A stretch of 64,000 bases of DNA from Clostridia bacterium (GTDB lineage: Bacteria > Bacillota > Clostridia > Oscillospirales > Acutalibacteraceae): positions 37,564 to 101,563 of the forward strand of contig JAFQVM010000006.1 in assembly GCA_017407995.1 (NCBI GenBank), read 5' to 3'. Shown piece after piece: positions 25,229-33,898 of this stretch. The notes below the pieces were generated by a model. That model had not been told where the DNA came from and made no database searches. It was given only the letters and a program-made list of their open reading frames with translations. A program made the position numbers and the translations under genes. The number at the start of each line of letters is the position of its first letter. Within the stretch, counting starts at the first letter, position 1.

Positions 25229-26149
25229 ATGAATTTTTTTGATTTACACTGCGATACTGTAACTGAAAGCATGGAACGTGGAATGGGTTTGCGAGAAAAT
25301 GATTTGCACCTGTCTTTAAATAGGGCATCTGTTTTTGAAAAGTGGTGTCAGGTGTTTGCGGTGTTTGTGCCCGACACCCTCAATGAATTTGAAGCTGAGT
25401 CCTATTTTGATAATGCGTGTGAGTTCTTTTTTAAAGAAATTGCAGAAAACAGTGATAAAATTGCATTGTGTAAAGCAGCAAGTGATTTATGGGATTTTAC
25501 TATGTCGGGGAAATGTGCTGCGATTCTTGCCATGGAAAATTCAAAAGCCGTAAATTCTATATCGAGGCTCCAAAAGCTTTATGAAACAGGGCTTAGGATT
25601 ATAACCCTAACTTGGAACGGAACAAATTCAGCGGGCGGAGGAAGCAAAAGCGGAGGCGGACTTACTGCATGGGGTTGTGACCTTGTGCGTGCTGCACAGT
25701 CTATGGGTGTTGTTATTGATGCTTCGCATTTGAGCGATGCGGCATTTTGGGATTTGACCAGAGTATCGTCAGCACCGTTTATAGCCAGCCATTCAAATGC
25801 CCGCTCGGTTTTTAATAATCGAAGGTCGCTCACGGATGAACAAATAAAATTTATAGCAAAAAACGGTGGTCTTATAGGACTTAATTTTTATAGTGAGTTT
25901 CTGGGCAGTAACGGCGGCGTGGCTGAACTGCTACGACATGCACAGCACATGTTGGAGTTAGGAACTGAGGATGTGCTATGCATAGGTACCGACTTCGACG
26001 GAGCCCAAATCAGTTCAGAGCTTGCGGGCGTGGAGCGTGTACCTTGTGTAAGACAGTATTTTGAACAAAACGGAGTTTCTTCATCGCTTTGCGATAAAAT
26101 ATTTTTTGAAAATGCATTTAACTTTTTTGAAAATGTTTTACAACTGTAA
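25229..26149 (+). CDS. Membrane-dipeptidase family (M19) peptidase
   Basis: 306 residues. Zinc dipeptidase of the renal dipeptidase family, probably cytoplasmic since no signal peptide is present. Motifs: DLHCDT (4-9), the MEN glutamate (near 100), VVIDASHLSD, PFIASHSNAR and GTDFDGAQ. TWNGTNSAGGG and GLTAWGCDLVRA match the family core. ATG 25229 follows GAGGAGG; the in-frame ATG at 25214 precedes the ribosome site. Likely role is dipeptide salvage. Confidence 0.92.
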   Translation: MNFFDLHCDTVTESMERGMGLRENDLHLSLNRASVFEKWCQVFAVFVPDTLNEFEAESYFDNACEFFFKEIAENSDKIALCKAASDLWDFTMSGKCAAILAMENSKAVNSISRLQKLYETGLRIITLTWNGTNSAGGGSKSGGGLTAWGCDLVRAAQSMGVVIDASHLSDAAFWDLTRVSSAPFIASHSNARSVFNNRRSLTDEQIKFIAKNGGLIGLNFYSEFLGSNGGVAELLRHAQHMLELGTEDVLCIGTDFDGAQISSELAGVERVPCVRQYFEQNGVSSSLCDKIFFENAFNFFENVLQL

Positions 26150-26165
26150 TATGATGTGTTATAAT
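26137..26165 (+). promoter_or_regulatory. Promoter of thrC
   Basis: TTTACA (26137-26142), 17-bp spacer, TATAAT (26160-26165). The -35 lies within the end of the dipeptidase gene. Confidence 0.75.
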
Positions 26166-26205
26166 TTAATGTAATGTAATTATTATCTATAAAAGGAAGA
26201 TTCTT

Positions 26206-27702
26206 ATGCGTTATACGAGTACAAGAGATAAAAATGTAAGCGTTGAGTCCGCACAGGCTATCGCTGCGGGAATATCTGCAGACGGAGGTCTGTTTGTGCC
26301 TGTTGATATACCCAAACTCACACTTGACGAAATAGCCGCAATGGCAAATCTCAGCTATATAGAGCGTGCAAAACGTATACTTTCGCTGTATCTGACAGAC
26401 TTCACCGAGGACGAGCTTGATTGGTGTGTTTCGGGTGCTTACGGTGATGGTAAGTTCTCATCGGAAGAAGTAGCACCTCTTCACGAGCTTCGTGAGGGTG
26501 AGGAGATACTTGAACTATGGAGAGGTCCTACCTGTGCGTTTAAGGATATGGCTTTGCAGCTGCTTCCGAGACTTATGACTGTTGCAGTTAAAAAGACAGA
26601 CGGCTCACGTGAGACGGTTATTCTTGTTGCAACATCCGGTGATACAGGTAAAGCTGCTCTTGAGGGCTTCAAGGATGTCGAGGGTACACGTATTCTTGTA
26701 TTCTATCCTGTTGACGGTGTAAGCCCCATGCAGAAACTTCAGATGACAACGCAGGAGGGCTCAAACGTCGCAGTTTGCGCTATCGAGGGTAACTTTGATG
26801 ATGCGCAGACGGGTGTTAAAACAATTTTTACAGATAAAGCTATCGGTGAGAAGCTCAATGACAATGGCATGGCTTTCTCATCTGCAAACTCAATAAACTG
26901 GGGACGTCTTGTTCCGCAGATAGTGTATTATTTTTCCGCTTATTGCGACATGCTTAAAAAGGGCAAAATAAAAGCGGGTGACAAAATTAACATAGTTGTT
27001 CCCACGGGTAACTTCGGCAACATTCTCGCTGCGTATTATGCTTATGAGATGGGTATGCCTGTCAACAAGCTTATCTGCGCTTCTAATAAAAACCGTGTTC
27101 TTACCGATTTCTTTGAGACGGGTGTATATGATGTAAACCGTGATTTCTATACCACATCATCACCGTCAATGGATATTTTGATTTCAAGCAACCTTGAAAG
27201 ACTGCTGTTTATTGCAGGCGGATGCTCTGATGAATTTGTCCGCTCAATGATGTCAAAGCTCAAAGAGGACGGCAAATATGAGATTCCGAGCGAAGTCATG
27301 CAAAAAATAAGCGCTCTGTTCTCATCGGGTTGCTGTGATGATGAGGGAACAAAGCGTACTATAAAAGAAGTTTTTGAAAAGTATGATTATCTGTGCGATA
27401 CACATACAGCAGTAGCTGTTGAGGTATATGAGAAGTATCTTGAGGCGAGCGGCGACAATACACCGACCGTAATCGCATCAACAGCTAACCCGTTTAAGTT
27501 CAGTGCAAGCGTACTTGAAGCTGTTGAGCCCTGTAAAGGTGATAACCTTGACGAATTTTCTATGGTCAGCGAGCTTGCAAAGGTAACAGGAGCATGCTGC
27601 CCTGCACAGCTTGCAAATCTGCGTGATAAAGAGGTCAGATTTACAGGTGTCTGCAACAGGGACAGCATGGAGAAGGTCGTATTTGAGCTTCTCGGAATCT
27701 GA
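26206..27702 (+). CDS. thrC: Threonine synthase
   Basis: 498 residues, the long (fungal/E. coli-like) class. PLP enzyme converting O-phosphohomoserine to threonine. The Schiff-base lysine is in GPTCAFKDMALQLLPRL (about 107-123); phosphate-loop ATSGDTGKAALEGF and SANSINWGRL are present. ATG 26206 after AAAAGGAAG. No T-box or other leader element is seen, unlike thrS. Only a weak GC stem (27712-27725) follows, without a T run. Confidence 0.95.
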   Translation: MRYTSTRDKNVSVESAQAIAAGISADGGLFVPVDIPKLTLDEIAAMANLSYIERAKRILSLYLTDFTEDELDWCVSGAYGDGKFSSEEVAPLHELREGEEILELWRGPTCAFKDMALQLLPRLMTVAVKKTDGSRETVILVATSGDTGKAALEGFKDVEGTRILVFYPVDGVSPMQKLQMTTQEGSNVAVCAIEGNFDDAQTGVKTIFTDKAIGEKLNDNGMAFSSANSINWGRLVPQIVYYFSAYCDMLKKGKIKAGDKINIVVPTGNFGNILAAYYAYEMGMPVNKLICASNKNRVLTDFFETGVYDVNRDFYTTSSPSMDILISSNLERLLFIAGGCSDEFVRSMMSKLKEDGKYEIPSEVMQKISALFSSGCCDDEGTKRTIKEVFEKYDYLCDTHTAVAVEVYEKYLEASGDNTPTVIASTANPFKFSASVLEAVEPCKGDNLDEFSMVSELAKVTGACCPAQLANLRDKEVRFTGVCNRDSMEKVVFELLGI

Positions 27703-27735
27703 TTGTAGTCACAGGGAGTTCCCTGCGTTAAGGTT

Positions 27736-27912
27736 TTAGCAGCCGCACTCTTTCTTGTTTTCGTTCATCTTGAACGTGGCACAGAGTGTGTCCTGACTGT
27801 TGCAAGCGTTTGTGTTGCCTATCTCGATTTGACCTGCAGTACATTTGTAGTCATCGGCGTGGTAAACACAGTTGCTGGCTTTACAGTGGATTTCCTTGAT
27901 TACCTTATCCAT
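27736..27912 (-). CDS. DUF1540 cysteine-rich small protein
   Basis: 58 residues with seven cysteines in the family pattern: IHCKASNCVYH, YKCTAGQIEIG, ACNSQDTLCATF, ending ECGC. Probably a metal-binding (zinc ribbon-like) protein; function unknown, frequent in spore formers. GGAGG 7 nt before the ATG at 27912; a longer upstream in-frame ORF has no ribosome site. Convergent with thrC. Confidence 0.88.
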   Translation of the reverse strand: MDKVIKEIHCKASNCVYHADDYKCTAGQIEIGNTNACNSQDTLCATFKMNENKKECGC

Positions 27913-28006
27913 TTCAATTACCTCCGAATTTTTTTGCGGACAGATGTCCACAGGACTATTTTTGCCCGTAAATGTCGGAATATTATTTACAAAACGGGAG
28001 AGATAA

Positions 28007-28696
28007 ATGTCACTTTTTGTTATAGCTGATACGCATCTGTCCTTATCGACGGACAAGCCTATGGATATTTTTGATGGCTGGTCGGATTATCAGCAACGGC
28101 TTGAAAAGAATTGGCGTGCCGTTGTGGGAGAAGATGACACGGTTGTTATTCCGGGCGATGTTTCGTGGGCGATGAGTCTTTCGCAGGCGGTTGAGGATTT
28201 TCGATTTTTGAATTCGTTGCCGGGTAAAAAGATAATCATGAAAGGCAATCATGATTATTGGTGGACCACAATGCGAAAAATGGAAAATTTTTTAAAAGAG
28301 AATGAGTTTGATACGATTTCTATTCTGCATAACAACGCTTACCGAGTTGGCGATATAGCGGTCTGCGGCAGCCGAGGATGGTTTTTTGATGCTGAAGAGG
28401 AGACGGACAAAAAGGTGATTCTTCGTGAAGCAGGACGGCTCAGGGCTTCAATTGAGGCGGCACTCAAACTCGGTGGCGAGCCTGTGGTGTTTCTGCATTA
28501 TCCGCCTGTCAGTCAGACTCAGGTGTGCGGGGAGATATATGATGTGTTGGTTGAATACGGTATTCGTCACTGCTACTACGGGCATCTGCATTCCTACTCC
28601 ACACGCACTGCTTTTACCGGCGAAAAGGACGGAATAAAGTTCTCACTCATATCGGGTGATTATCTTGAGTTTTTGCCAAGGCTCGTAATGGTTTAG
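28007..28696 (+). CDS. Calcineurin-like metallophosphoesterase
   Basis: 229 residues. Complete di-metal motif set: ADTHLSL (7-13), PGDVSW (near 50), KGNHDYWW (near 79), FLHYPP (near 165) and YGHLHSYS (near 191). The DYWW after GNH is typical of a clostridial/Bacteroides phosphohydrolase family of unknown substrate. GGGAG site before the ATG. Divergent from the DUF1540 gene; no clear promoter found in the 94-bp gap. Confidence 0.9.
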   Translation: MSLFVIADTHLSLSTDKPMDIFDGWSDYQQRLEKNWRAVVGEDDTVVIPGDVSWAMSLSQAVEDFRFLNSLPGKKIIMKGNHDYWWTTMRKMENFLKENEFDTISILHNNAYRVGDIAVCGSRGWFFDAEEETDKKVILREAGRLRASIEAALKLGGEPVVFLHYPPVSQTQVCGEIYDVLVEYGIRHCYYGHLHSYSTRTAFTGEKDGIKFSLISGDYLEFLPRLVMV

Positions 28697-28801
28697 CTTA
28701 TTTTGGTATTTATATAGCGGTTGTAATGAAAAAAAGTTTCAATACTGCGCTAAATTCGGCAAAAAAATGAAAAAATAATGTAGAAATTTTTGCATATATT
28801 T

Positions 28802-28809
28802 GGTATAAT
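28802..28809 (+). promoter_or_regulatory. Extended -10 promoter of tig-clpP-clpX
   Basis: TGG-TATAAT (TGN extended -10 at 28801-28809); no convincing -35. It lies 36 bp before the trigger-factor start. Confidence 0.6.
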
Positions 28810-28844
28810 CTCATAGTTACCGTGTATAATTGGAGGAAAATGTA

Positions 28845-30398
28845 ATGAGCTTAAAAACATCAAACAAAACAGACACAAATGTCTACACACTTGAAATCGA
28901 GATTGACGCTAAGTCTTTCAGAGATGCTATTGTAAAGTCTTACAATAAGGCGAAGAACAAGATAGCAATCCCGGGCTTCCGTAAGGGCAAGGCACCTCTT
29001 TCAATTGTTGAGAGAATTTACGGCAAGGACGTATTCTATGAGGATGCTCTTGAACTTCTTTTCCCTGAGGTTGTTGCAGATGCTTACAAAGAGGCAGGCA
29101 TCACTCCTGTTGACAGCCCCAGAGATGTCGACGTTAAGACTATCGGTGAAGATGGCGTACTGTTTGAGATAAAGGTTACAGTTAGACCCGAAGAAGTAAA
29201 GATTTCTGCTTATAAGGGACTTGAGGCTGAAAAAGCTGAAGTCAGCGTAACAGCAGAAGAAGTTGATGCTGAAATCAACAATATGAGAGAGCGCAACTCA
29301 AGAACTGTCAGCGTTGAAGATAGAGCTGCACAGGATGGCGATATCACAGTTATCGACTTTGAGGGCTTTGTTGATGACAAGGCTTTTGAGGGTGGTAAGG
29401 GTGAGAATTACAGCCTTACGTTAGGTTCAGGCCAGTTCATCCCCGGCTTTGAGGAGCAGATAGTCGGCCACAACATCGGTGAGAGCTTTGACATCAATGT
29501 TAAGTTCCCCGAGGAGTATGCTGCTGAGCTTGCAGGCAAGGATGCAGTTTTCAAGATTACACTTCACGAAATAAAGGTCAAGGAGCTTCCTGAGCTTGAC
29601 GATGAGTTTGCAAAGGACCTTGGCGAGTATGAGACTGTTGACGAGCTCAAGAAGGGCGTTGAGGCCGATATACTCAACCGCAAGCAGACCGATGCGGACA
29701 AGGCTTTTGAAGCAAAGGTAATGGAAGCACTTGTAGCAAATGTCGAGGCTGATATTCCTGAGGTTATGTTTGATAACAAGAAAGAGGAGAATATCAACAA
29801 CTTTGCTCAGAGAATGGCACAGCAGGGTCTTGACATTGACACATACCTTGCATACATGGGCATGGAGAAAGAGGCTTTCGAAGCTTCCATGCGTGAGCAG
29901 GCAGTTTCACAGGTTAAGCTTGACCTCGCTTTCGGCAAGATTGCTGAGATTGAAAAGATTGAAGTTTCCGCTGAGGATGTTGAAGTTGAGTACGGCAAGC
30001 TTGCTGAGATGTACGGCATCGAGGTTGATAAGATAAAGAATCTTATCGCTGAGGATATGCTTAAGGCAGACCTTCTTACAGAGAAAGTTATGAATTTCGT
30101 AACTGAGAATGCAAAGGCAGTAAAGCCCGGCAAGAAGCCCGCAGCTAAGAAACCTGCTGCTAAGAAGACAGCTGCTAAGAAGGACGAGGCTGAGGCAGAG
30201 AAGAAGCCCGCAGCAAAGAAGGCTCCTGCAAAGAAAGCTGCTGCTAAGAAGGATGACGAGGCTGAAGCTGAGAAGAAGCCCGCAGCAAAGAAGGCTCCTG
30301 CAAAGAAAGCTGCTGCTAAGAAGGACGATGCTGAGGCTGAGAAAAAGCCTGCTGCAAAGAAGACAACTGCAAAAAAGAAAGCAGAAGATGCTGAATAA
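28845..30398 (+). CDS. tig: Trigger factor with a histone-H1-like Lys/Ala/Pro tail
   Basis: 517 residues versus the usual ~430. Ribosome-bound chaperone. N-terminal ribosome-binding domain with GFRKGKAPLSIVE (about 44-56), FKBP-type PPIase domain (about 155-240, DGDITVIDFEGFVDDKAFEGG and LGSGQFIPGFEEQIVG), SurA-like C-domain (to about 425). Residues ~426-517 are extra: repeated KKPAAKK, KKAPAKKAAAKK and DEAEAE units. ATG 28845 lies 8 nt after GGAGG; the upstream TTG overlaps the ribosome site. Confidence 0.95.
   Translation: MSLKTSNKTDTNVYTLEIEIDAKSFRDAIVKSYNKAKNKIAIPGFRKGKAPLSIVERIYGKDVFYEDALELLFPEVVADAYKEAGITPVDSPRDVDVKTIGEDGVLFEIKVTVRPEEVKISAYKGLEAEKAEVSVTAEEVDAEINNMRERNSRTVSVEDRAAQDGDITVIDFEGFVDDKAFEGGKGENYSLTLGSGQFIPGFEEQIVGHNIGESFDINVKFPEEYAAELAGKDAVFKITLHEIKVKELPELDDEFAKDLGEYETVDELKKGVEADILNRKQTDADKAFEAKVMEALVANVEADIPEVMFDNKKEENINNFAQRMAQQGLDIDTYLAYMGMEKEAFEASMREQAVSQVKLDLAFGKIAEIEKIEVSAEDVEVEYGKLAEMYGIEVDKIKNLIAEDMLKADLLTEKVMNFVTENAKAVKPGKKPAAKKPAAKKTAAKKDEAEAEKKPAAKKAPAKKAAAKKDDEAEAEKKPAAKKAPAKKAAAKKDDAEAEKKPAAKKTTAKKKAEDAE
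30186..30390 (+). repeat. In-frame tandem repeats of about 72 bp in the tig tail
   Basis: Near-identical units start at 30186, 30258 and about 30330; each encodes EAEAEKKPAAKKAPAKKA or a variant. The last unit is partial. The flanking 30130-30185 holds shorter AAGAARCCYGCWGCTAAG units. Confidence 0.9.
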
Positions 30399-30430
30399 TT
30401 TTTGCAAAACAATACTATAATTAATCCGGT

Positions 30431-30470
30431 GCTGCGTTCTGTTGCTCGTTCGAGTTTTGCGGAGCGCAGC
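30431..30470 (+). other. Structured leader upstream of clpP
   Basis: GCTGCG (30431-30436) pairs with CGCAGC (30465-30470), enclosing a CTCG-TT-CGAG palindrome (30445-30454). No T run follows, so it is not a standard terminator. A TATAAT with a poor -35 precedes it (30416-30421). Confidence 0.5.
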
Positions 30471-30508
30471 ATATGATAATAACAATAATATTTAAGGAGG
30501 AAAAAATA

Positions 30509-31090
30509 ATGGCATTGGTACCTTACGTTGTTGAACAGACCAATAGGGGAGAGCGTTCATACGATATTTTTTCCCGCCTGTTAAGCGACAGAATTATTGT
30601 CCTCTCAGACGAAATCAATGATGCTACCGCTAGCGTAGTTGTAGCACAGCTTCTGTTCCTTGAGGGTCAGGACGCTGAAAAGGACATCAGCCTCTATATC
30701 AACAGCCCCGGTGGTTCAGTAACAGCGGGCTTGGCGATATACGACACCATGCAGTTCATAAAGTGCGACGTTTCAACCATATGCATGGGTATGGCAGCTT
30801 CTATGGGAGCATTTCTGTTTGCAGCAGGAGCAAAGGGCAAGCGTCTTATCCTGCCCAACAGCGAAGTTATGATTCACCAGCCACTCGGCGGAGCAAAGGG
30901 TCAGGCAACAGAGATTAAGATTGCTGCAGACCACATTCTTAAGACAAGAGAACGTCTCAACAAAATCCTTGCCGAGAATATGGGCAAACCGATTGAGTTT
31001 GTAGAGCGTGAAACAGAGAGAGATAATTTCCTCACCGCAGAACAGGCTATCGAGTATGGCTTGGCGGACAAAATAATTTATAAGAGATAA
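30509..31090 (+). CDS. clpP: ATP-dependent Clp protease proteolytic subunit
   Basis: 193 residues. Serine protease that forms the double-heptamer chamber used by ClpX. The catalytic triad falls at the canonical Ser98 (GMAASMGAF), His123 (MIHQPLGG) and Asp172 (ERDNF). Start at ATG 30509 ([11 protein letters not shown]) after AAGGAGG; the earlier in-frame ATG at 30473 has no ribosome site. clpX follows 14 nt later. Confidence 0.97.
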   Translation: MALVPYVVEQTNRGERSYDIFSRLLSDRIIVLSDEINDATASVVVAQLLFLEGQDAEKDISLYINSPGGSVTAGLAIYDTMQFIKCDVSTICMGMAASMGAFLFAAGAKGKRLILPNSEVMIHQPLGGAKGQATEIKIAADHILKTRERLNKILAENMGKPIEFVERETERDNFLTAEQAIEYGLADKIIYKR

Positions 31091-31104
31091 TCCGGAGGGC
31101 GACT

Positions 31105-32385
31105 ATGCCACGAGATGACGACAGAAGAGAGAGAACCGTGCAGTGTTCTTTCTGCAAAAAGACTCAGGACCAAGTTGATAAGCTTATTGCAGGTCCCGGT
31201 GTTTATATCTGCAACGAGTGTGTTGAGCAGTGCCTGACCATTATCGAGGATGATGACCACCGTGCATCACGCCGCAAGGGTCAGCAGCGCACAAGCGATA
31301 AGCCGCTGCCCAAGCCCCACGAGATAAAGGCTAAGCTTGATGAGTATGTCATCGGGCAGGATGCTGCAAAGAAGTCATTGAGCGTTGCAGTTTATAACCA
31401 TTATAAGCGTATAAACTCGGCAAAGAACTCAGACGTTGAAATACAAAAGAGTAACATTGTCCTGCTCGGACCGACAGGTGTGGGTAAGACGATGCTTGCT
31501 CAGACTCTTGCAAAAATACTCGACGTACCTTTTGCAATAGCCGATGCTACCACTCTTACCGAGGCGGGTTACGTCGGTGAGGACGTTGAGAATATTCTGC
31601 TGCGCATTATCCAGGCGGCAGATTATGATATAGAGCGTGCCGAGCGTGGCATAATCTATGTTGATGAGATTGACAAGATTGCAAGAAAGTCAGAAAATCC
31701 GTCTATTACGAGGGATGTCAGCGGCGAAGGTGTACAGCAGGCGCTGCTTAAGATTATTGAGGGAACAGTTGCAAATGTTCCTCCTCAGGGTGGAAGAAAG
31801 CATCCTCAGCAGGATTTCATTCAGGTGGATACCTCTAATATCCTGTTTATCTGTGGCGGAGCATTTGACGGTATTGAAAAGATAATAGAAAAGCGAATCG
31901 GCGGTTCCGCACTCGGATTTAACGCTGATGTCAAGGGCAAGAATGAGGTTAAGAAGAGCGACTTGCTGTCAAAGGTTATGCATCATGACCTTGTAAAGTT
32001 CGGTATTATTCCCGAGCTTGTTGGTAGACTGCCTGTCCTTACTTCTCTTGAAGAGCTTGACAAAACTGCGCTTGTGCGTATACTCACCGAGCCCAAGAAT
32101 GCCATTACAAAGCAGTATAAGGCTCTGTTTGAAATTGACGGCGTTGAGCTTGATTTTGATATCGGCGCACTTGAGGCAATAGCCAGCAAAACGCTTGAAA
32201 AAGATACCGGTGCACGTGGTCTGCGTTCAATAATGGAGGAAGTTCTGCTTCCCGTTATGTATGATATTCCGTCAGACCCGACCATTGAGCGTGTAGCCAT
32301 AACTGCCGGCTGTGTCAACAATAATATTCCGCCGCTCATCGAGCGCAATCCCGGAAGACGTAAACACGTCAGAGACGCAGGCTGA
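31105..32385 (+). CDS. clpX: ClpX unfoldase
   Basis: 426 residues, AAA+ unfoldase that feeds ClpP. Zinc-binding domain with Cys14, Cys17, Cys36, Cys39; Walker A GPTGVGKT (122-129); Walker [12 protein letters not shown]; sensor region [16 protein letters not shown]-type loop replaced by the LGFNADVKG segment; C-terminal small domain. CGGAGGG before the ATG. Last gene of tig-clpP-clpX. Confidence 0.97.
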   Translation: MPRDDDRRERTVQCSFCKKTQDQVDKLIAGPGVYICNECVEQCLTIIEDDDHRASRRKGQQRTSDKPLPKPHEIKAKLDEYVIGQDAAKKSLSVAVYNHYKRINSAKNSDVEIQKSNIVLLGPTGVGKTMLAQTLAKILDVPFAIADATTLTEAGYVGEDVENILLRIIQAADYDIERAERGIIYVDEIDKIARKSENPSITRDVSGEGVQQALLKIIEGTVANVPPQGGRKHPQQDFIQVDTSNILFICGGAFDGIEKIIEKRIGGSALGFNADVKGKNEVKKSDLLSKVMHHDLVKFGIIPELVGRLPVLTSLEELDKTALVRILTEPKNAITKQYKALFEIDGVELDFDIGALEAIASKTLEKDTGARGLRSIMEEVLLPVMYDIPSDPTIERVAITAGCVNNNIPPLIERNPGRRKHVRDAG

Positions 32386-32392
32386 TAATAAC

Positions 32393-32429
32393 GGAACACA
32401 TTTCGCTTTGGTGGAGTGTGTTCCTTTTT
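32393..32429 (+). terminator. Intrinsic terminator of tig-clpP-clpX
   Basis: GGAACACA (32393-32400) and TGTGTTCC (32417-32424), then TTTTTAATTTTT. Confidence 0.85.
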
Positions 32430-32444
32430 AATTTTTGTATTTTC

Positions 32445-32473
32445 TTTACATATCTTAATTGATATGTTAACTT
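32445..32473 (+). promoter_or_regulatory. Possible promoter of hisH with inverted repeat
   Basis: TTTACA (32445-32450), 17-bp spacer, weak -10 TAACTT (32468-32473). The spacer region carries an inverted repeat ACATATC-N6-GATATGT (32448-32467), a possible operator. Confidence 0.45.
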
Positions 32474-32503
32474 ATATACATAAAAACCCATGGGGGTATA
32501 GTG

Positions 32504-33124
32504 ATGATAGCAGTAGTGGATTACGGAGCAGGCAATCTGCATAGCGTTGTGAACGCTCTGAATTTTATAGGTGCGCCGTGTAAAATAACAAAGGATGCGA
32601 GTGAAATCGAGAGTGCACAGGGTGTAATTTTACCTGGTGTAGGCTCTTTTGAAGATGCGCTCGTGAATATGGAGAAAAGCGGACTTACAAAGGCTGTCTG
32701 TGATGCGGCAAAGAGTGGTAAGCCGTTTTTGGGTATATGTTTAGGTATGCAGATGCTTTTTGACAGTTCGGAGGAGAGTCCGGGTGTCAAAGGACTTTCG
32801 CTGTTGCCGGGAGCGTTATATAAAATTCCTGCCAACGGAGTAAAAGTTCCGCACATGGGTTGGAATTCGCTTGATATTAAAAAGCCCGACGGAATTTTTG
32901 AGGGTCTGCCGCAGGAGACTTTTGTCTACTTTGTTCACTCCTATTATTTAAAGGCTGAGAACGAAAGTGACGTTTCTGCAAAAACTTTTTACTCTGTTTC
33001 GATTGATGCAGCGGTCTCGCACGGCAATCTTTTCGGTGTTCAGTTTCACCCTGAAAAAAGCGGTGAGGCGGGACTTCAGATGCTCAGAAATTTTGCACGT
33101 CTTTGCGGGGAGGATGTTAAATAA
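32504..33124 (+). CDS. hisH: Imidazole glycerol phosphate synthase glutaminase subunit
   Basis: 206 residues. Class I glutamine amidotransferase that supplies ammonia to HisF in histidine/purine-linked biosynthesis. Nucleophile Cys79 in FLGICLGMQ, oxyanion PGVGSF, and the [12 protein letters not shown] His/Glu pair. ATG 32504 ([11 protein letters not shown]) preferred over the GTG at 32501. Overlaps hisF by one base. No other his gene is in the window. Confidence 0.95.
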   Translation: MIAVVDYGAGNLHSVVNALNFIGAPCKITKDASEIESAQGVILPGVGSFEDALVNMEKSGLTKAVCDAAKSGKPFLGICLGMQMLFDSSEESPGVKGLSLLPGALYKIPANGVKVPHMGWNSLDIKKPDGIFEGLPQETFVYFVHSYYLKAENESDVSAKTFYSVSIDAAVSHGNLFGVQFHPEKSGEAGLQMLRNFARLCGEDVK

Positions 33125-33879
33125 TGTATGCTAAAAGAATAATTCCCTGTCTGGATGTAAAAAACGGCAGAGTTGTCAAAGGTGTAAGCTTTGTGAACTT
33201 ACGTGATGCAGGCGACCCTGTTGAATGCGCTGTACAGTATAACGCAGTCGGCGCAGATGAATTGGTCCTTTTGGATATAACCGCCACGCATGAGGGTCGT
33301 TCAACGATGATTGATATAGTAGAGCGTGTAGCGAGCAGTATTTTTATTCCGTTTACTGTCGGAGGCGGTATAAGGGAGCTTGATGATTTTACTGCAATGC
33401 TTCGTGCAGGTGCAGACAAGGTTTCCGTTAACTCCGCAGCAGTGAGAAATCCTGCGCTTATAGAGCAAGCAGCATATAAGTTTGGCAGTCAGTGTGTGGT
33501 CTGTGCCATTGATGCCAAGCGCAACGGCGATTCGTGGGAGGTTTATCTTAACGGCGGCAGAATACCTACCGGTATAGATGCTCTTCAATGGGCAAAAGAG
33601 GCGGAAAATCGTGGTGCGGGCGAGATTCTTTTGACGAGCATGGACTGCGACGGTCAAAAGAGCGGCTACGATAACGAGCTTACAAAAGCTGTGTCTGAGA
33701 GGGTTGGAATCCCTGTTATCGCATCAGGTGGTGCAGGTGCACTTGAACATTTTTATGATGCTTTTACAAAGGGCAGCGCAGATGCTGTGCTTGCGGCATC
33801 GCTGTTCCACTTCAATGAAATATCCATCCCTGAACTTAAAACATATCTCTCAGGTAAGGGTGTTCCCGTAAGACTTTAA
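33124..33879 (+). CDS. hisF: Imidazole glycerol phosphate synthase cyclase subunit
   Basis: 251 residues, TIM barrel. Catalytic Asp11 ([10 protein letters not shown]) and Asp130 ([11 protein letters not shown]) sit at canonical positions; phosphate-binding FTVGGGIRE and ASGGAG are present. It joins PRFAR with HisH-derived ammonia to give IGP and AICAR. Its ATG overlaps the hisH stop (TAATG), indicating coupled translation for a 1:1 complex. Confidence 0.96.
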   Translation: MYAKRIIPCLDVKNGRVVKGVSFVNLRDAGDPVECAVQYNAVGADELVLLDITATHEGRSTMIDIVERVASSIFIPFTVGGGIRELDDFTAMLRAGADKVSVNSAAVRNPALIEQAAYKFGSQCVVCAIDAKRNGDSWEVYLNGGRIPTGIDALQWAKEAENRGAGEILLTSMDCDGQKSGYDNELTKAVSERVGIPVIASGGAGALEHFYDAFTKGSADAVLAASLFHFNEISIPELKTYLSGKGVPVRL

Positions 33880-33898
33880 TTTTGGAAAGGTAATTGTT

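Noticed and set aside
30130-30390. Repeats in tig considered as a CRISPR array
   Set aside because: Units are contiguous, in frame and coding, with no spacers.
29807-30472. Long minus-strand open frames (up to 221 codons) opposite the end of tig
   Set aside because: Low-complexity mirror of the Lys/Ala repeats; no ribosome site and antisense to a clear gene.
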